NCBI RefSeq assembly: GCF_001411555.2
Contig: NC_049912.1
Location: 20,134,341-20,198,340 of the forward strand
Reading direction: 5' to 3'
Source of the DNA: Juglans regia
Taxonomy: Eukaryota > Streptophyta > Magnoliopsida > Fagales > Juglandaceae
DNA: 64,000 nucleotides
The notes under the pieces were generated by a model. The model saw only the letters and a list, made by a program, of their open reading frames with translations. It had not been told where the DNA came from and ran no database searches. Below, one piece after another: positions 11,623 to 23,118 of this stretch; the first letter of the stretch is position 1; every line of letters starts with the position of its first letter. The translations under genes were made by a program, and so were the position numbers.

Positions 11623-13052
11623 GTGGATACTGAAGAACACACGGTCCTCTTGCTAGGACCTCAGGTAATGGCGACAGAGCTAGAGACTAGAGATGAAGAT
11701 GCTCTGAAGCATGGGGAGGCAGATGAGCCCTTGGAGCTGGTCACTCTTGAGCAGAATCACCCCGAGAGCCATGTGAAGATCATGACCAAATTGGCACAAG
11801 AAAAGAGACAACAACTAATAGATTTCCTTCTAGACCATAAAGACGTGTTTGCATGGAGTCATAAAGATATGCCCGGGATAAACGAGGATGTTATCGAACA
11901 CAGGCTAAACGTAGACCCAAAGGTACGCCCAATAAAACAAAAGAAGAGAAACTTCAGTATCGAGAAATACGAAGCAATTGCAGAGGAGGTGGATTGGTTA
12001 TTAACAGCTAGATTCATCAAAGAAGCACAGTATTCAGAGTGGCTGTCCAACGTGGTATTGGTGAAAAAGTCCAACAGGAAGTGGTGAATGTGTGTGGATT
12101 TTACCGACCTCAACAAGTCTTGCTCGAAAGACAATTTCCCATTACCGAGGATAGATTTGATAGTAGATGCAACAACATGGCATAAAATGTTAAGTTTTGT
12201 GGATGCCTATTCAGGATACAATCAAATCAAGATGAAGAAGGCTGATCAGGAGAAAACTGCTTTTATAACCGACCGAGAATTGTACTGCTATAAGGTGATG
12301 CTTTTCGGCTTGAAGAACGCTGGGACAACTTACTAGAGGTTGGTGAACAAAATGTTTAAAGGCCAAATTGGAAAAAACATGGAAGTGTATGTCAACGATC
12401 TCCTAGTGAAAAACATGGAGTTTGACCAACATGTAGAAGACCTTAGGGAGGCTTTTCAGGTTTTATGTCAGTACCAAATAAAGCTCAACCCAACGAAATG
12501 TGCATTCGGAGTACAATCGGAAAAATTTCTCGATTTTATGGTGTCAGAGAGAGGAATCAAAGCAAATCCTGAGAAGGTTAGAGGAATAATAGAGATGAAG
12601 TCGCCCACAAACTTGAACGAGGTACAGAAGTTGGCAGGCAAGATAGCAACTCTTAACATATTTGTATCCGGTCAACAGATAAATGTCTGCCCTTCTTTCA
12701 TGTGCTTAAGAAAGCACAAGACTGGGATGCCAAGTGCGAGGAAGCATTTACCCAGCTAAAGGAATATTTGGTTAAGCCGTCATTGCTTAGCCACACCAAA
12801 TCAGGGAAGTCATTATCATTATACCTAGTAGTGACCCCGGATATAGTGTCAGCTGCATTGGTACGAGAGGAAGGGAAGGAACAAAAGCCGATGTATTATA
12901 TAAGTAGAGCCCTAAGAGGAGCCAAGGCCAAATACCCAAAGGTGGAGTTAGTCGCCTTTGCCGTGGTGGTAGCAGCAAGGCGATTACGACCTTATTTTGA
13001 AGCCCATCTGATAAAGGTGATCACCTCATCGCCTCTACAGAAGGTGTTGTAG
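11623..13052 (+). pseudogene. Ty3/gypsy reverse transcriptase and RNase H start (broken)
   Basis: Four open segments line up on an RT. 11623-12087 has a long acidic linker and the RT start (HKDMPGINEDVIEHRLNVDP, KEAQYSEWLSNVVLVKKSNR). A TGA at 12085 then replaces the Trp/Arg expected before MCVDFTDLNKSCSKDNFPLP. Next come SFVDAYSGYNQIKM and LFGLKNAGTTY, with TAG at 12334 where Gln is usual. The catalytic box reads YVND at about 12388-12399 in place of YVDD. A frameshift near 12700 leads into the RNase H connection (WDAKCEEAFTQLKEYL, PMYYISRALRGAKAKYPKVE), ending at TAG 13050. The lineage looks like the Tat/Ogre side of Ty3/gypsy, but that is judged by eye. The lost second Asp alone would abolish activity. 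Confidence 0.9.
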
Positions 13053-13222
13053 AAACCAGACACCTTAGGGCGGTTGGTCAAATGATCAATTGAGCTGAGC
13101 GAATACAACATCAGTACATACCAAAAAGTGTCGTGAAGGGATAGATCTTGAAAAATTTTGTAGCAGAATTTTTAAATTTCAGAGAAGTGGTAGAGGTCCA
13201 TAAACCACCTAAAAAGAAACTA

Positions 13223-13485
13223 TGACAAGTATATGTGGATGGATCAGCCTGCCGAGTAGGAGGAGGAGTTGGTGTGCACATAGTAATAAGTGAGGGGGAA
13301 GAATCGTATCATGGAGTACGATTAGAGTTTAGAGTAACAAACAACAAATTAGAATATGAAGCAGTACTCGCCGGTATAGCAATAACGAGGGTATTAGGAG
13401 GCGAAGAAGTCGAGATGAAAGCTAATTTACATGTAGTAGTGGGCAAATCACCGGGAAGTACTTGGCGAGGGGAACCAAACTAAAA
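13223..13485 (+). pseudogene. Ty3/gypsy RNase H fragment
   Basis: The segment YVDGSACRVGGGVGVHIVIS followed by EFRVTNNKLEYEAVLAGI carries the D...E signature of retrotransposon RNase H (DGS and the NNxxEYEA helix). A frame change after about 13440 ends it. It lies between RT and integrase, as in Ty3/gypsy. Confidence 0.8.
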
Positions 13486-13719
13486 AATACCTTCACCAAG
13501 TCCAGGAGCAATGCAAATGCCTCAAATACTTTCGAATCAAAAAAATACCTTGAGGAGACAATTTCAAGGCTGACCGATTAGCACGCGTGGCCTCAACAAA
13601 GCAAGAAGAAACGTTGCCATGGAAGGTTGATTTACTAACAATGGCTAGACCAGTGGTAGGAGAAGAAAGTTTGCAGATCGGGGAGAGTACGCCAAGATGT
13701 CCTAATAATATAAAAAAAA

Positions 13720-14412
13720 TATTTGGAGACAGGTGATCTTCCCCCATCTTGGGAAGAGGCGAGAAAGTTAAAAAAAGGGCGATGTGTAACAAAGAAGGAA
13801 GCAAAGTACGTGATGAAGGAAGTACACGAGGGGATTTGCAAGAGTCACTCAGGAGGACGGTCACTTGCCAAAAAGATTGTAAGGGCAGCGTACTATTGGC
13901 CAAACGCACTCAAAGACGCGAAAGAGTTCGTGAAAAAGTGTGTCTAGTGCCAGATTCATGCACCAATCCTAAGTGCACCTCCTGAAGAGCTACGGTCCAT
14001 AACGTCCCCATGATCATTCGCTCAATGGGGAGTAGACTTGGTAGGCCCTATGCCCCTTAGTAAAGGAGGAACCAAGTTCATCATCGTAGTCGTTGACTAC
14101 TTTATAAAGTGGGTAGAAGCTGAGGCGATGGCTACAATAACCGCCCAAAGTGTGACAAAGTGCGACTCTGAACATTATTGTCAATGGTGTGCGGAACTAG
14201 GAATTAAGGTCAAGTACTCTTCCCCAGGCCATCCCCAAGCAAACGGACTAGTGGAAACAACTAATAAAACCATCATTGGGATATTGAAAAAGAAGATAAG
14301 TGACAGAAAAGGGCTATGGGCCGACGAGCTCCTGAAAATTTTGTGGACTTACAGAATGACAGCAAAAACCTCAACAGGCCAAACACCATTCGTCCTAGTA
14401 TATGGAAGTGAG
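13720..14412 (+). pseudogene. Ty3/gypsy integrase, truncated
   Basis: The zinc-binding part reads HEGICKSHSGGRSLAKKIVR and YYWPNALKDAKEFVKKC (about 13830-13947). It is followed by stops, then from 14038 by the catalytic core VGPMPLSKGGTKFIIVVVDY, YSSPGHPQANGLVETTNKTI and LLKILWTYRMTAKTSTGQTP. The first core Asp region is VDYFIKW, and VETTNKT holds the Glu. The middle of the core (the usual D-N-G-x-Q-F region) is shortened to KCDSEHYCQWC. The frame runs to VYGSE at about 14412, where homology stops at the junction with the copia fragment. The integrase C-terminus and a 3' LTR are missing. Confidence 0.88.
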
Positions 14413-15034
14413 GGCTCGGACATGTTGGGAAAAACCATGTCCACGGGAGGACCAAGGTCTCCCTTTTCTTTGCTGTGACTTGTAGCCTGGCCATAGAACG
14501 CAGTGTGCTATGCGTTGTACATATCATGCAGTTGGCTTCTGGTTTTGAGTCCTTGTAGTAGCTGCACCACCTCGCAATAGGAAGACATCGGTGGCTTGAA
14601 CATGGTGGTGGTGAAGGCTCATATTTGGGGCCGAGTCCGTTAAGGAGGGCAAAAACCTTGAGCTTATCACTCATGGGTCCCCTGATAGCTGCAAGATTAA
14701 TACAAATGGACTTAAAATTATTGAGATGTACCTGTAAAGAAACGGAATCCTCCTTCATCATGTAGGTTAAATGCTGGGTAAGTTGAAACTCCATTTCTTG
14801 GGAATCCTTGGCATAGGCTTCTTGAAGAGCATGCCACACTTGATAGGAGCTGTCAAGACCAACAACTAATCCGAGGGACTCCTCGGATAGAGTACTGATG
14901 ATCCATCCACAAAACAACCTGTCTTCCTTCCGCCATTTGAGGTAAGTAGGGCTAATTTGAGATTGTGTGGTATCTATTGGGTCATCGATGGGCTCATATT
15001 GTGGTGAAGGAACAAAGGCCGTGAGTTGGTTCAT
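14413..15034 (-). pseudogene. Ty1/copia gag fragment (UBN2-type)
   Basis: On the minus strand, from ATG 15032-15034, it reads a copia Gag: LKWRKEDRLFCGWIISTLSE, LGLVVGLDSSYQVWHALQEA, QLTQHLTYMMKEDSVSLQVH and FALLNGLGPKYEP. These are the helix pattern and WxxL/GLG signature of plant Ty1/copia gag-polypeptide (UBN2 family). After about residue 140 the frame becomes unrecognisable. The fragment is preceded at 15175-15188 by a tRNA-Met-type primer site and is cut at its 3' side by the gypsy integrase junction near 14413. Confidence 0.85.
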
Positions 15035-15174
15035 GAGGTTTGGCTCTCAGCCAAGGCCACAACTTGTTCTGATCTCCATAAGGGATAATTTCCCTGGTTC
15101 AACCGTAGAGTGACAAAATTGTTCACCGAGAGTGAAAGGGCTGCCATGGGACTAAGACTTTCTTGCTCTCACAA

Positions 15175-15188
15175 GGCTCTAGATACCA
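15175..15188 (-). other. Copia primer-binding site
   Basis: The reverse complement reads TGGTATCTAGAGCC, the plant initiator-Met primer-binding site TGGTATCAGAGC with one extra T. It lies about 140 bp upstream of the copia gag start, the normal place, so 15189-15294 should be the 3' end of a copia LTR (minus-strand sense). The rest of the LTR is interrupted. Confidence 0.7.
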
Positions 15189-15258
15189 TAAAGAGAATTG
15201 AACACAAGTTGTTTGACACAATGTCTCACAAAGCGGGAGAGCATATTGGAGAGCCTTT

Positions 15259-15294
<36 letters not shown>

Positions 15295-15297
<3 letters not shown>

Positions 15298-15874
15298 GGG
15301 TGAAAATCGAACCCTTCGGCGTGGTTTTTGGACAAAATCGATGCTGACTGATACTTAATTTTTGGGGGAGCAAATTGGTCGAAACCGGTAGATGGGAATG
15401 AGAAACACCGGCCGTCTTGACGTCGACAATTCTCTGGCAGTTCACAATTAGTTTAGCGTCGAGTTTAGTCTAAGAGAGTAGAGAGAGAGAGAGAATGAGA
15501 ACTGAGAAGTGAATTGGGGAAGAAGATGGGAGGAAGAAGATGACCTTATTTCGAAACCAAACAGCGTCGTGCTACTTAATTTTTTTTTTAATACGTTATG
15601 AATAAAACGACGTTGTTTTAATTGTGTTTAAAACATAACTACAGGCTTAAAATGACGTCTTTCCACTTAAACTTAAGTAGAACGTGACATTGTTTGGAGT
15701 ACAAAATATATAAAAAAATATAATTTCTTTAAGAGGCACCGAATAGGCCGATATCGGTTTTCTCTATTTGCTGCCGCATGTCGACTGGTTCTCCACCGAT
15801 TTCGGTCGATTTCGTGCTCCGGCTGTTGGTCTGATTGGTTTCTGGCTGGTTTGGACGGTTCTTGTACAACCCTA
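15295..15874. mobile_element. Possible hAT-like MITE in a TA microsatellite
   Basis: The left end tatgggtgaaaatcgaaccc and the reverse complement of the right end (TAGGGTTGTACAAGAACCG) form an imperfect terminal repeat. Both inner flanks are rich in CGG/CCG words (cggccgtcttgacg, ccgatttcggtcg). The 8-mers outside are atatatta and atatattc (7 of 8), but the left one is inside a TA run (15262-15292), so the duplication is weak evidence. Confidence 0.4.
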
Positions 15875-16165
15875 ATATATTCATTGTACATATGTGTGTA
15901 AGAAAAATATGTATTATAGTCCAACGTTACAATTGAAGAATAATAAAAATTATAGATGATAATCAATCCTCTGTTTCCATATTTGCATTGTAGCCATTGG
16001 GTGTGTTGTTTCCATGTATGACTTTGTAACTGTTGAGTGTCTTGGGTCTTTGTATGGCTTAGCTTCCATGTATGGCTTTATAGCCGTTGTTGTGATTTGC
16101 TTAGTATCTTCAATATATATAACTTAAGTGGGTATGGGTATGAAGTGGAAATAATATTAGTAGAC

Positions 16166-16336
16166 TTAGGATATGTTTGGCAAGTCTTTTTACTTACTTT
16201 TTTACTATTCATGATTTTTTATCTACTTTTTACTCCTATTTAATATTTAATTATTATTTTTTTATTATTCTTTTACTACTATTTATAAACATTCTCAATA
16301 TTTATTGATACTTTTTACTATCCAAACGTATCCTAA
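16166..16336. mobile_element. Small MITE with 15-bp terminal inverted repeats
   Basis: TTAGGATATGTTTGG at 16166-16180 and CCAAACGTATCCTAA at 16322-16336 are inverted copies with one mismatch, around a 140-bp AT-rich centre. If the outer TA belongs to the target, a 2-bp TA duplication would suggest a Stowaway-like element; the superfamily is not certain. Confidence 0.6.
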
Positions 16337-18295
16337 CCATATCCCATGTTGGTTTAGGTTAATTTGATGGTGGGAAATTAGAAAGGTGATGTGAGGAGTT
16401 ACATCATTAATATAATAAGCACGCCTTTTTAATTAAGTCCAAAAAATATACGTACCGTCGCACACACGGCTTCGATCCAGCTATCTTACATTACATTTTA
16501 CAAGTACTACAGCAAAGAAAGCAAAAGCATCAGCAGGAGAGATAGATGAGAGTGGGGGACCCACAGACCCACTTACAACCTGTCCACATCAGCAAGCAGC
16601 CTCTGACGGCCACGTGGTGGTGTCCTTTGTGCGGGCTGTAATAGAGGTCTACAATAGTTTTACCAAGTCATCTGGGCCAACGCGGAAAAGGTCTCGGGTT
16701 TGGGGCCCACATCTCATCGGTTCGAAAGGGAAATAGGCAAACGGCCGTGCACTTCTCATAACCCATCCCTATCCCCCCACCAAATGATGATAACGGTGTG
16801 TCTATTTAATATAACCTTACAATAATATATGAAAATAAAAGTAAAATAAAAGGTGGTTTGCTTTTTGTGTGATGGAAAAGAAAGTAAATCCGTCTATGTA
16901 GTTTTTATAAATTTGTTCATATATCACCTCCTACTTACTTTCCCTTAGATTGAAGATATATATTTTATATATATATATATTTAAAAAAAAAAGATAAAAC
17001 ATCAATTTTATTGATTATCCTCACTTGTAACAAAAAAAAATCGTGGTTACAATAAAACAACTAAAAGATATAAATAATCAAGAAAACCAAAACTCAGATA
17101 TCAAAAAATAAAACAAAATAACAAAACAGTATAATCTTCTTTTTTTATGTCGATACGAGTTATCTTCTCATATTTTCCGGCATTTCCCATATAAGGGCTA
17201 TTAACCTTTACATGTTGGTCTAAGTAGTCATTGTAAGCTTGATGTGGTACCTTCATGATTTTGTGTCAATTGCATAAAATGCCTAGGGATATCTTCGTTA
17301 ACTAAAGCAAAGTGGGAATGAAGAAGTTGGGAGTTTGAAGTAGAGGGTAGAGAATATTCTCACCTTTCTTTATTTTGAGGCAATAAATTAATTAAATATT
17401 ATTATACAAGTTGCTTGATGCCATTACTACCAACAATATTGATGGATGCAGAAGGATATTGTCAATGCATGGTTGACAATTATAAGGGAATTATCAAGCA
17501 CCCTAAGCTATAGATAGATCAGTGAGTACTTTTGAAAAAGCAAATCTCAATATTGGATAGGGATTGTGAATGGTCATTGTATAGATCAGGGGTTGCTATC
17601 CCTATCCCCCCCATCTTCTCAACCATTTTTGGTAGGTATGTATTATTGGCTTGGTTAGAAACTTGTACACTCCAAGTCCAGATGAGAGAGAGAGAGAGAG
17701 GTGGCAGAAAAGGGTTATGCTCCCTGAGTTGCAACTCTTGTTCACGATGGATCCAAAAAAAAATAGTCAAAAGTGATGAGGCTTTGGGAAGTAGCTGTCA
17801 AGAAAGCAATGGGATACCTTGTTTATTTGCATTGGAGGTGTGAGACGAGACCCATGCATATTCTCCAAATTACTACCCCATCGGCCAGGCTTGCAAGTAA
17901 TTAGTGGGTCCACCTAGTTTTGATTGTCCTTAATAGGGTTCGACTAGTACATGATGCCAGGAACGTTCGTACTCAATTTCAGAAGAGTCGTGCTAGCCAC
18001 AAATTCTTCTCTATTTGGCCTTTTTATTTTATTTTTTATTTTTTTTTCATACCCTCAAATATTTTTTAGCACGACACAAATTCTTCTCTATTTGGCCTTT
18101 TTATTTTATTTTTTATTTTTTTTTCATACCCTCAAATATTTTTTAAAAAAATATAATATTTTTAAAAAATACTTCCTTAATCATTAAATAAATAAATAAA
18201 CACCTATCAAGACCAAATATCGGGACAAACCCTCGTTGGGTTTATGTTTTCCATTCCAGAAAGTAAACAACTTTCCTTATAAGGTTTATTAATAG
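16337..18295. other. Intergenic; GC-richer patch with G-box, no gene recognised
   Basis: Between about 16450 and 16800 the base composition rises and a CACGTG G-box lies at 16611-16616 in gccacgtggtgg. This could be an orphan promoter, but no gene follows. Open frames at 17519-17843 on both strands overlap each other and match nothing I know. A CT/GA microsatellite is at 17684-17699. The tandem duplication at 17998 is listed separately. Confidence 0.4.
17998..18144. repeat. 77-bp perfect tandem duplication
   Basis: The segment starting cacaaattcttctc at 17998 is repeated at 18075 with no visible differences over about 70 bp, including T-rich homopolymers. Perfect identity suggests a recent local duplication or an assembly artefact. 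Confidence 0.85.
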
Positions 18296-19156
18296 TAGGG
18301 GTGAGTACCGACTTAGTCGGAATCAGATTTGAAATTTTTTGTGTTTTCATATTAGGCAATTTAAAAAGAAAAATTTATGGACTTTCAAATTTTAATTTTT
18401 ACAAAAAATTAAAAACTACAATTAAATCATTCACGACTAATTTACTTTTATACTAATATCTAACTTATTTTTATACTAAATTTATACTATAGTGTCTAAT
18501 TATATGTTAGCATACTATAGTATTACATATCATTTTTAGTGTCTAATTAGATGTTAAAATATTATAGTATTACATGTTATTATATTATACTAGTATCTAA
18601 CTTATTTATATATTAGACTTATTTCTAGTGCCTAATTATATTTTATTATACTTTAGTAAATTAGTATCATGTGTTATTAACTTGTTATTCTAGACTTATT
18701 AGTTATTTTTATACTAGTGTCTAATTTATTTCTATACAAGACTTATACTATAATGTCTAATTACATGTTATTATATTATGTATGATAATAATACTATGAT
18801 GTTTACATATACTAAACTATTATTAGTCTATTTATATTATAGTATTAGTATATTATTTTAAACCAATTAGCTCATACTAGAATATTATTGAAGTTATAGT
18901 TATATAATTATATACCTATACTAGTATATATGCTAAATATATAGATAAATACATATTTTTATAACATATATATAATATCAAAGTTAGATTCAAAGTCGGA
19001 GTCAGAGTTGGAGGGCAAAGTCGGAGTCAGAGTTAGAGCATAAAGTCGGAGTTGGAGTCGGTCTAGTGACACCTACGACTCCGACTGAAAAATAAAAAAT
19101 AAATCCAACTCCGGAGTTGTAGTGGAGTCGGATTTTTAAATTTTTGTTCAACCCTA
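18296..19156. mobile_element. Non-autonomous hAT, 861 bp
   Basis: It begins TAGGGGTGAGTACCG and ends caaccctа-type on the other strand (reverse complement TAGGGTTGAACAAAA). It is flanked by attaatag (18288-18295) and ataaatag (19157-19164), 7 of 8 identical. It shares the subterminal GGAGTCGG words (18980-19130) and the TA-rich interior with the 6-kb hAT at 4223, so it is likely a deletion derivative of the same family. No coding region is present. Confidence 0.7.
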
Positions 19157-19164
19157 ATAAATAG

Positions 19165-22100
19165 CATAAATGAAAGGAAAAGAAGAAAAAAATGGTTACC
19201 AAGAGTACTTCTCAATATAGTCATTGTGTTTATTTTCATTCAGTTTCTTAGTGCAATGAGATTCATTTAATGTGAGATACATGTTCTATAACATTTTTTT
19301 GTTGTTTTGAAATTGGATCCATTGGATGTGGAACGAAAGTTCATGACAATATATTATAGAGTACGTGTCCTACATCTAATGGGTCTAATTTTGATTAAAA
19401 AAAATGAACTTAAGCCTAACTATTGCATAATATCTGATAGAAAAATGACATGCTTCCAATTAGTATACAACTATTTTATAAGTCTATTTAAGATAAAAGG
19501 TAGTTATGTAACATTAAAATTATTTTTTAATAAAATAATAAAATAATATTAATTGATTTAAAATTAATGATAAAAAATTGTAGGTGTATTATTACCCTAC
19601 ATGGTAACAGGAGAGAGCAAAATCATAACAAAGACGTCTTTTTTGTTTTATGCTTGCTTGAAACTTGAAACCATGTGAATCATGGGATCAATGCACTACT
19701 CGTGCCATGTCCACGATATATAAATGGACGGTAGACAATGTATTTAACTTCCTACACGACACTGTCCTTTTCAACAATGGTCAATGGTCATGGACTTTTT
19801 AGTTTATATTTTATGCAAGGGAAATATTTTAATTATAAAAAAATTTTATAAAAAAATTTTTATAAATTAATATGACTTGATGTAATTATTTAAATTATCA
19901 AATTATTTTTAATATAAAATAAATCTAACAGATGATTTGATAAAATTACGTCAATTTATATAATTGATTTTATATAATTTCTTTATAGATATAACAGTGC
20001 TCTTTATCCAATATCATCTCAGAATTTGGTAGCTTATAATAATAAGGCACATCCAGCAGTTGAATTTTTCTCTAAGGTCATGCCAGCTTCAACTCTTATT
20101 TGCCGCGTGACTGAAGATCTAACATAATTTAGGATTAAGAACAGTACTCAAACTTTAATTCATTAATACAACTCACCTTCTAAATTCAGCCTTTTTTTAT
20201 CACTCTCTACATCAAATAATTCCTTTTTTTATTAAAAATTAATAAAAGGATGATTTTTCCCCTAATAACTGAAAAGTATATATATAAAGCTAAAAGGCAA
20301 CTTTTTATAAAAATATAAATTAAAAAACAAAAAAACCAAACCACCCTTTTAATTCGTCTCTTTTTAATTCAATTCAAATGATTGAATTATTTAAAGGAGG
20401 AAGTGACAAGAAAATAGGTAATTAAATGAATTAACTATAAGAAAATTGCTTATTTGTTGTCAGTTATTTTCTGTGAAAGTAATTATTTTTTATTAAAAGT
20501 AATATATTTTCGTCACAAATAATTAATCACAAATACTTATTTTTCTTATTATAAAAGTTATAGTTAGGGAATATGATCAAACAGATGATTTTGGGCATCA
20601 TCAACAGGCACGTAGTTTGTGAAAGGTGTGCATATCCACGAGTGATCTCATACATGCATGCGTTACTGTCATTATATATATATATATATATATGTATTGC
20701 AGCTAGCTAGCTAGCTAGCAAGCAAAGCATGCACCTTTCACCTGCATATATATTTTAATTAGTGCATGCAAGTAATTCATCATTTTCATGGCTCTAATAC
20801 GCACACGCTGCCCTCCCTGGGAACGTCTATGACCTATAGGCTATAGCAATATCCTATTACTTTTGTCATGCAAAGAGTAGTTAGAGACGTGGCCCTATAG
20901 ACAATCTTTTTTTAAGTACTCTCTTTTTAATTAATGATAAGTGGCATTTTTGTTAAATAATCATATTCCTACATTAATTTAGCTATATATATATATTATA
21001 TTATAGGAGTATATAATTATTTTTTATAAAAATATTCATGACACTAGGCCATAATTCTTTTATCCATTTACTGTTCTAAAGAAGCCTTAGCCTTATAAAT
21101 GAAGTCCACTCTGGTAGGGGGTAAGCTGGACTGGACTTGAGTCAGAAATATGAACACATTGTGTAAGTTTTGTTCCAAAAATGTTTGGTTTAGGCTACAG
21201 GGTCAAGTGTTACTTGAGAACTAGTTGTAGTTACTACACTCATGAAGAGATAAAAAAAAAATAAATAAATAAATTTCAGATTTGAGTCTCTTAAAAGTTT
21301 TTATCGAATTTTAGAATTTAGAGTTGGAGAAAGATAAATACAATATGTAAAGTGAATTTAACGGAACTCAATCTTTCTCTTAGGTTCCGTTTGGATGTTA
21401 AGATGATATCAACCAATATCATCTTATCTTAGACTGAACTTCTAGATTCGGATTCAGATATTCAAGAATATCTAGATCTACATATGGATTTTAAAAACCG
21501 GGCAGATACCTACCCGGGTAAAACTGGTAACAACCATGGCGGGTATTCAGTTTATACCTGGGTTGTAATTGGGTATCGGTAACTTTTTATTTTTTAATTT
21601 TTTCTGCAATAATTAGGTATATGTAAACTAAGTATTTTAATTTTTTTCTGTGATCAACAATGATGATCACTGAAAGTGCTAAAATAAGTATGAACACATA
21701 CCTAAAAAATATAAAAATAGAATTAAAAAAAACAGATGCCTAAAAAAAGCCTAAAATGATAAAATCTAAAAGAAATCTTAGATTATAATCATATACAATC
21801 ATTCTCTGTTCTTCTTCTTCATGTTGTTGACTTCATAACCTTTTGCACATATACAATACTTGTTCTTCAAAGATTTTTCATATCAGTATCTTCAAATATT
21901 AAATAAAGAAAAGAAAGTCACATATTCAGATTATGCAATATACAAAAAGGGCAATTCAAATTGCATAGACAACCAAAATAATTCAATGGATTATCTACCT
22001 GTAATTGCACCACCACCTTCATAATAATGTACCATAAGTAATAAATCAGGGAAACACAAAATACAATAAATCATGTTCCTATGCATAATAATGTACTTGA

Positions 22101-22393
22101 AGTTGAAGAGTGATAATTGATAAATGATATTTGCAATCATGGAGTGCATAAGTATCGCATATTCCTCTTGAAAAATGAGTAAATATAGGATCCATATGAA
22201 AAAAAAATTAATTTTTTAATAATAGGCTCTACTATTTTTTAAAAAGAGTGTGCGGCACTTGTACATTTTATAACTGTATCTAACATTACTCATGAGCCAA
22301 GTCGAACTTTAGCTCGAGTTAAAGCTCAAACTTTGAGACGAACTCAGCTAGAATTATGGACTCGAGTCCAGTCGAAGCCCGTCAATGTATTAA
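19165..22393. other. AT-rich intergenic DNA, no gene recognised
   Basis: It contains microsatellites (TA at 20674-20692 and ctag repeats at about 20703-20719), a CCGG-rich transposon scrap (21485-21580), a short perfect hairpin (21399-21426) and one copy of a palindromic MITE (19812-19998). The open frame 19307-19546 has no recognisable similarity. Confidence 0.5.
19812..19998. repeat. Palindromic AT-rich MITE family, copy 1
   Basis: The left arm (gggaaatattttaattataaa) and the right arm (aatttctttatagatataacag) are rough inverted copies, with acgtcaatttata near the right arm. Related copies lie at 31066-31240 and 61110-61272. Confidence 0.5.
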
Positions 22394-23115
22394 GAGCATC
22401 TGCATCGGCTTCTTCAAACAATATTTCATCTTCAAATTTAACTAATTTTATCAATAGTTAGCCCACATTAAATTAGCCAAACCCATTTCATTTAAAATAT
22501 GATTTACAGTAATTTCATCTTTTTTTTGAAAGATGAAAAGTGTTGTATGAAGTAAATGCATTGTTTATTAATTTCGGCTTCCTCTCTCCTGCGATTTTTT
22601 TCTATCTTTCTCTTCTTCTTCCTTCTTTCTCTCCTGGGTCTCCTTTCTTCTCTTCTTTCCTCTTTCTTCTTCTAAGTTTTTTTTTCCTCTCTCCTGCAAC
22701 TAAAAAAGCTTCCATCTTTCTCTCCCGCGACTATTCTCTCCAACACGGCACTGCAACAATTTCTCTCCAACACGACAAGCAATAACATGGTAAAATTAAA
22801 AAACCTAACCTTGATTTTACTCTTAATTTTATTGTTTGGATTTGATTTTGTTGATGTTGTTTGAATTTGATTTTGTTTTCAGCAAGAGTTCTTCAATTTC
22901 TAGTTTTGATTTTAATACGATAGTGCTCAATTTCATTTATGTTTTCTAGTTTATAAAAAAATATAAAAATAATAAATAATAATATTTTATTATTATAAAG
23001 AGTGTAATAACTAATTCAATGTAGACTTCAAGTTTTGAATGATTAGCCAAAAATAAAAAAGCTACATATTAATTAAAATTTAAAGAATAGAATAGGTAAT
23101 CCAATACTAATGCTC
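22394..23115. mobile_element. PIF/Harbinger-like MITE, 722 bp
   Basis: The left end GAGCATCTGCATCGGCTTC and the reverse complement of the right end (GAGCATTAGTATTGGATTAC) are imperfect terminal repeats. TAA stands directly outside on both sides (22391-22393 and 23116-23118), the 3-bp target typical of PIF/Harbinger. A CT-rich patch inside (22580-22700) gives a short open frame that looks like low-complexity sequence. Confidence 0.6.
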
Positions 23116-23118
23116 TAA

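Noticed and set aside
17519..17843. Opposing frames of 83 and 103 codons
   Set aside because: They overlap on opposite strands, cross a GA microsatellite, and match no family I know.
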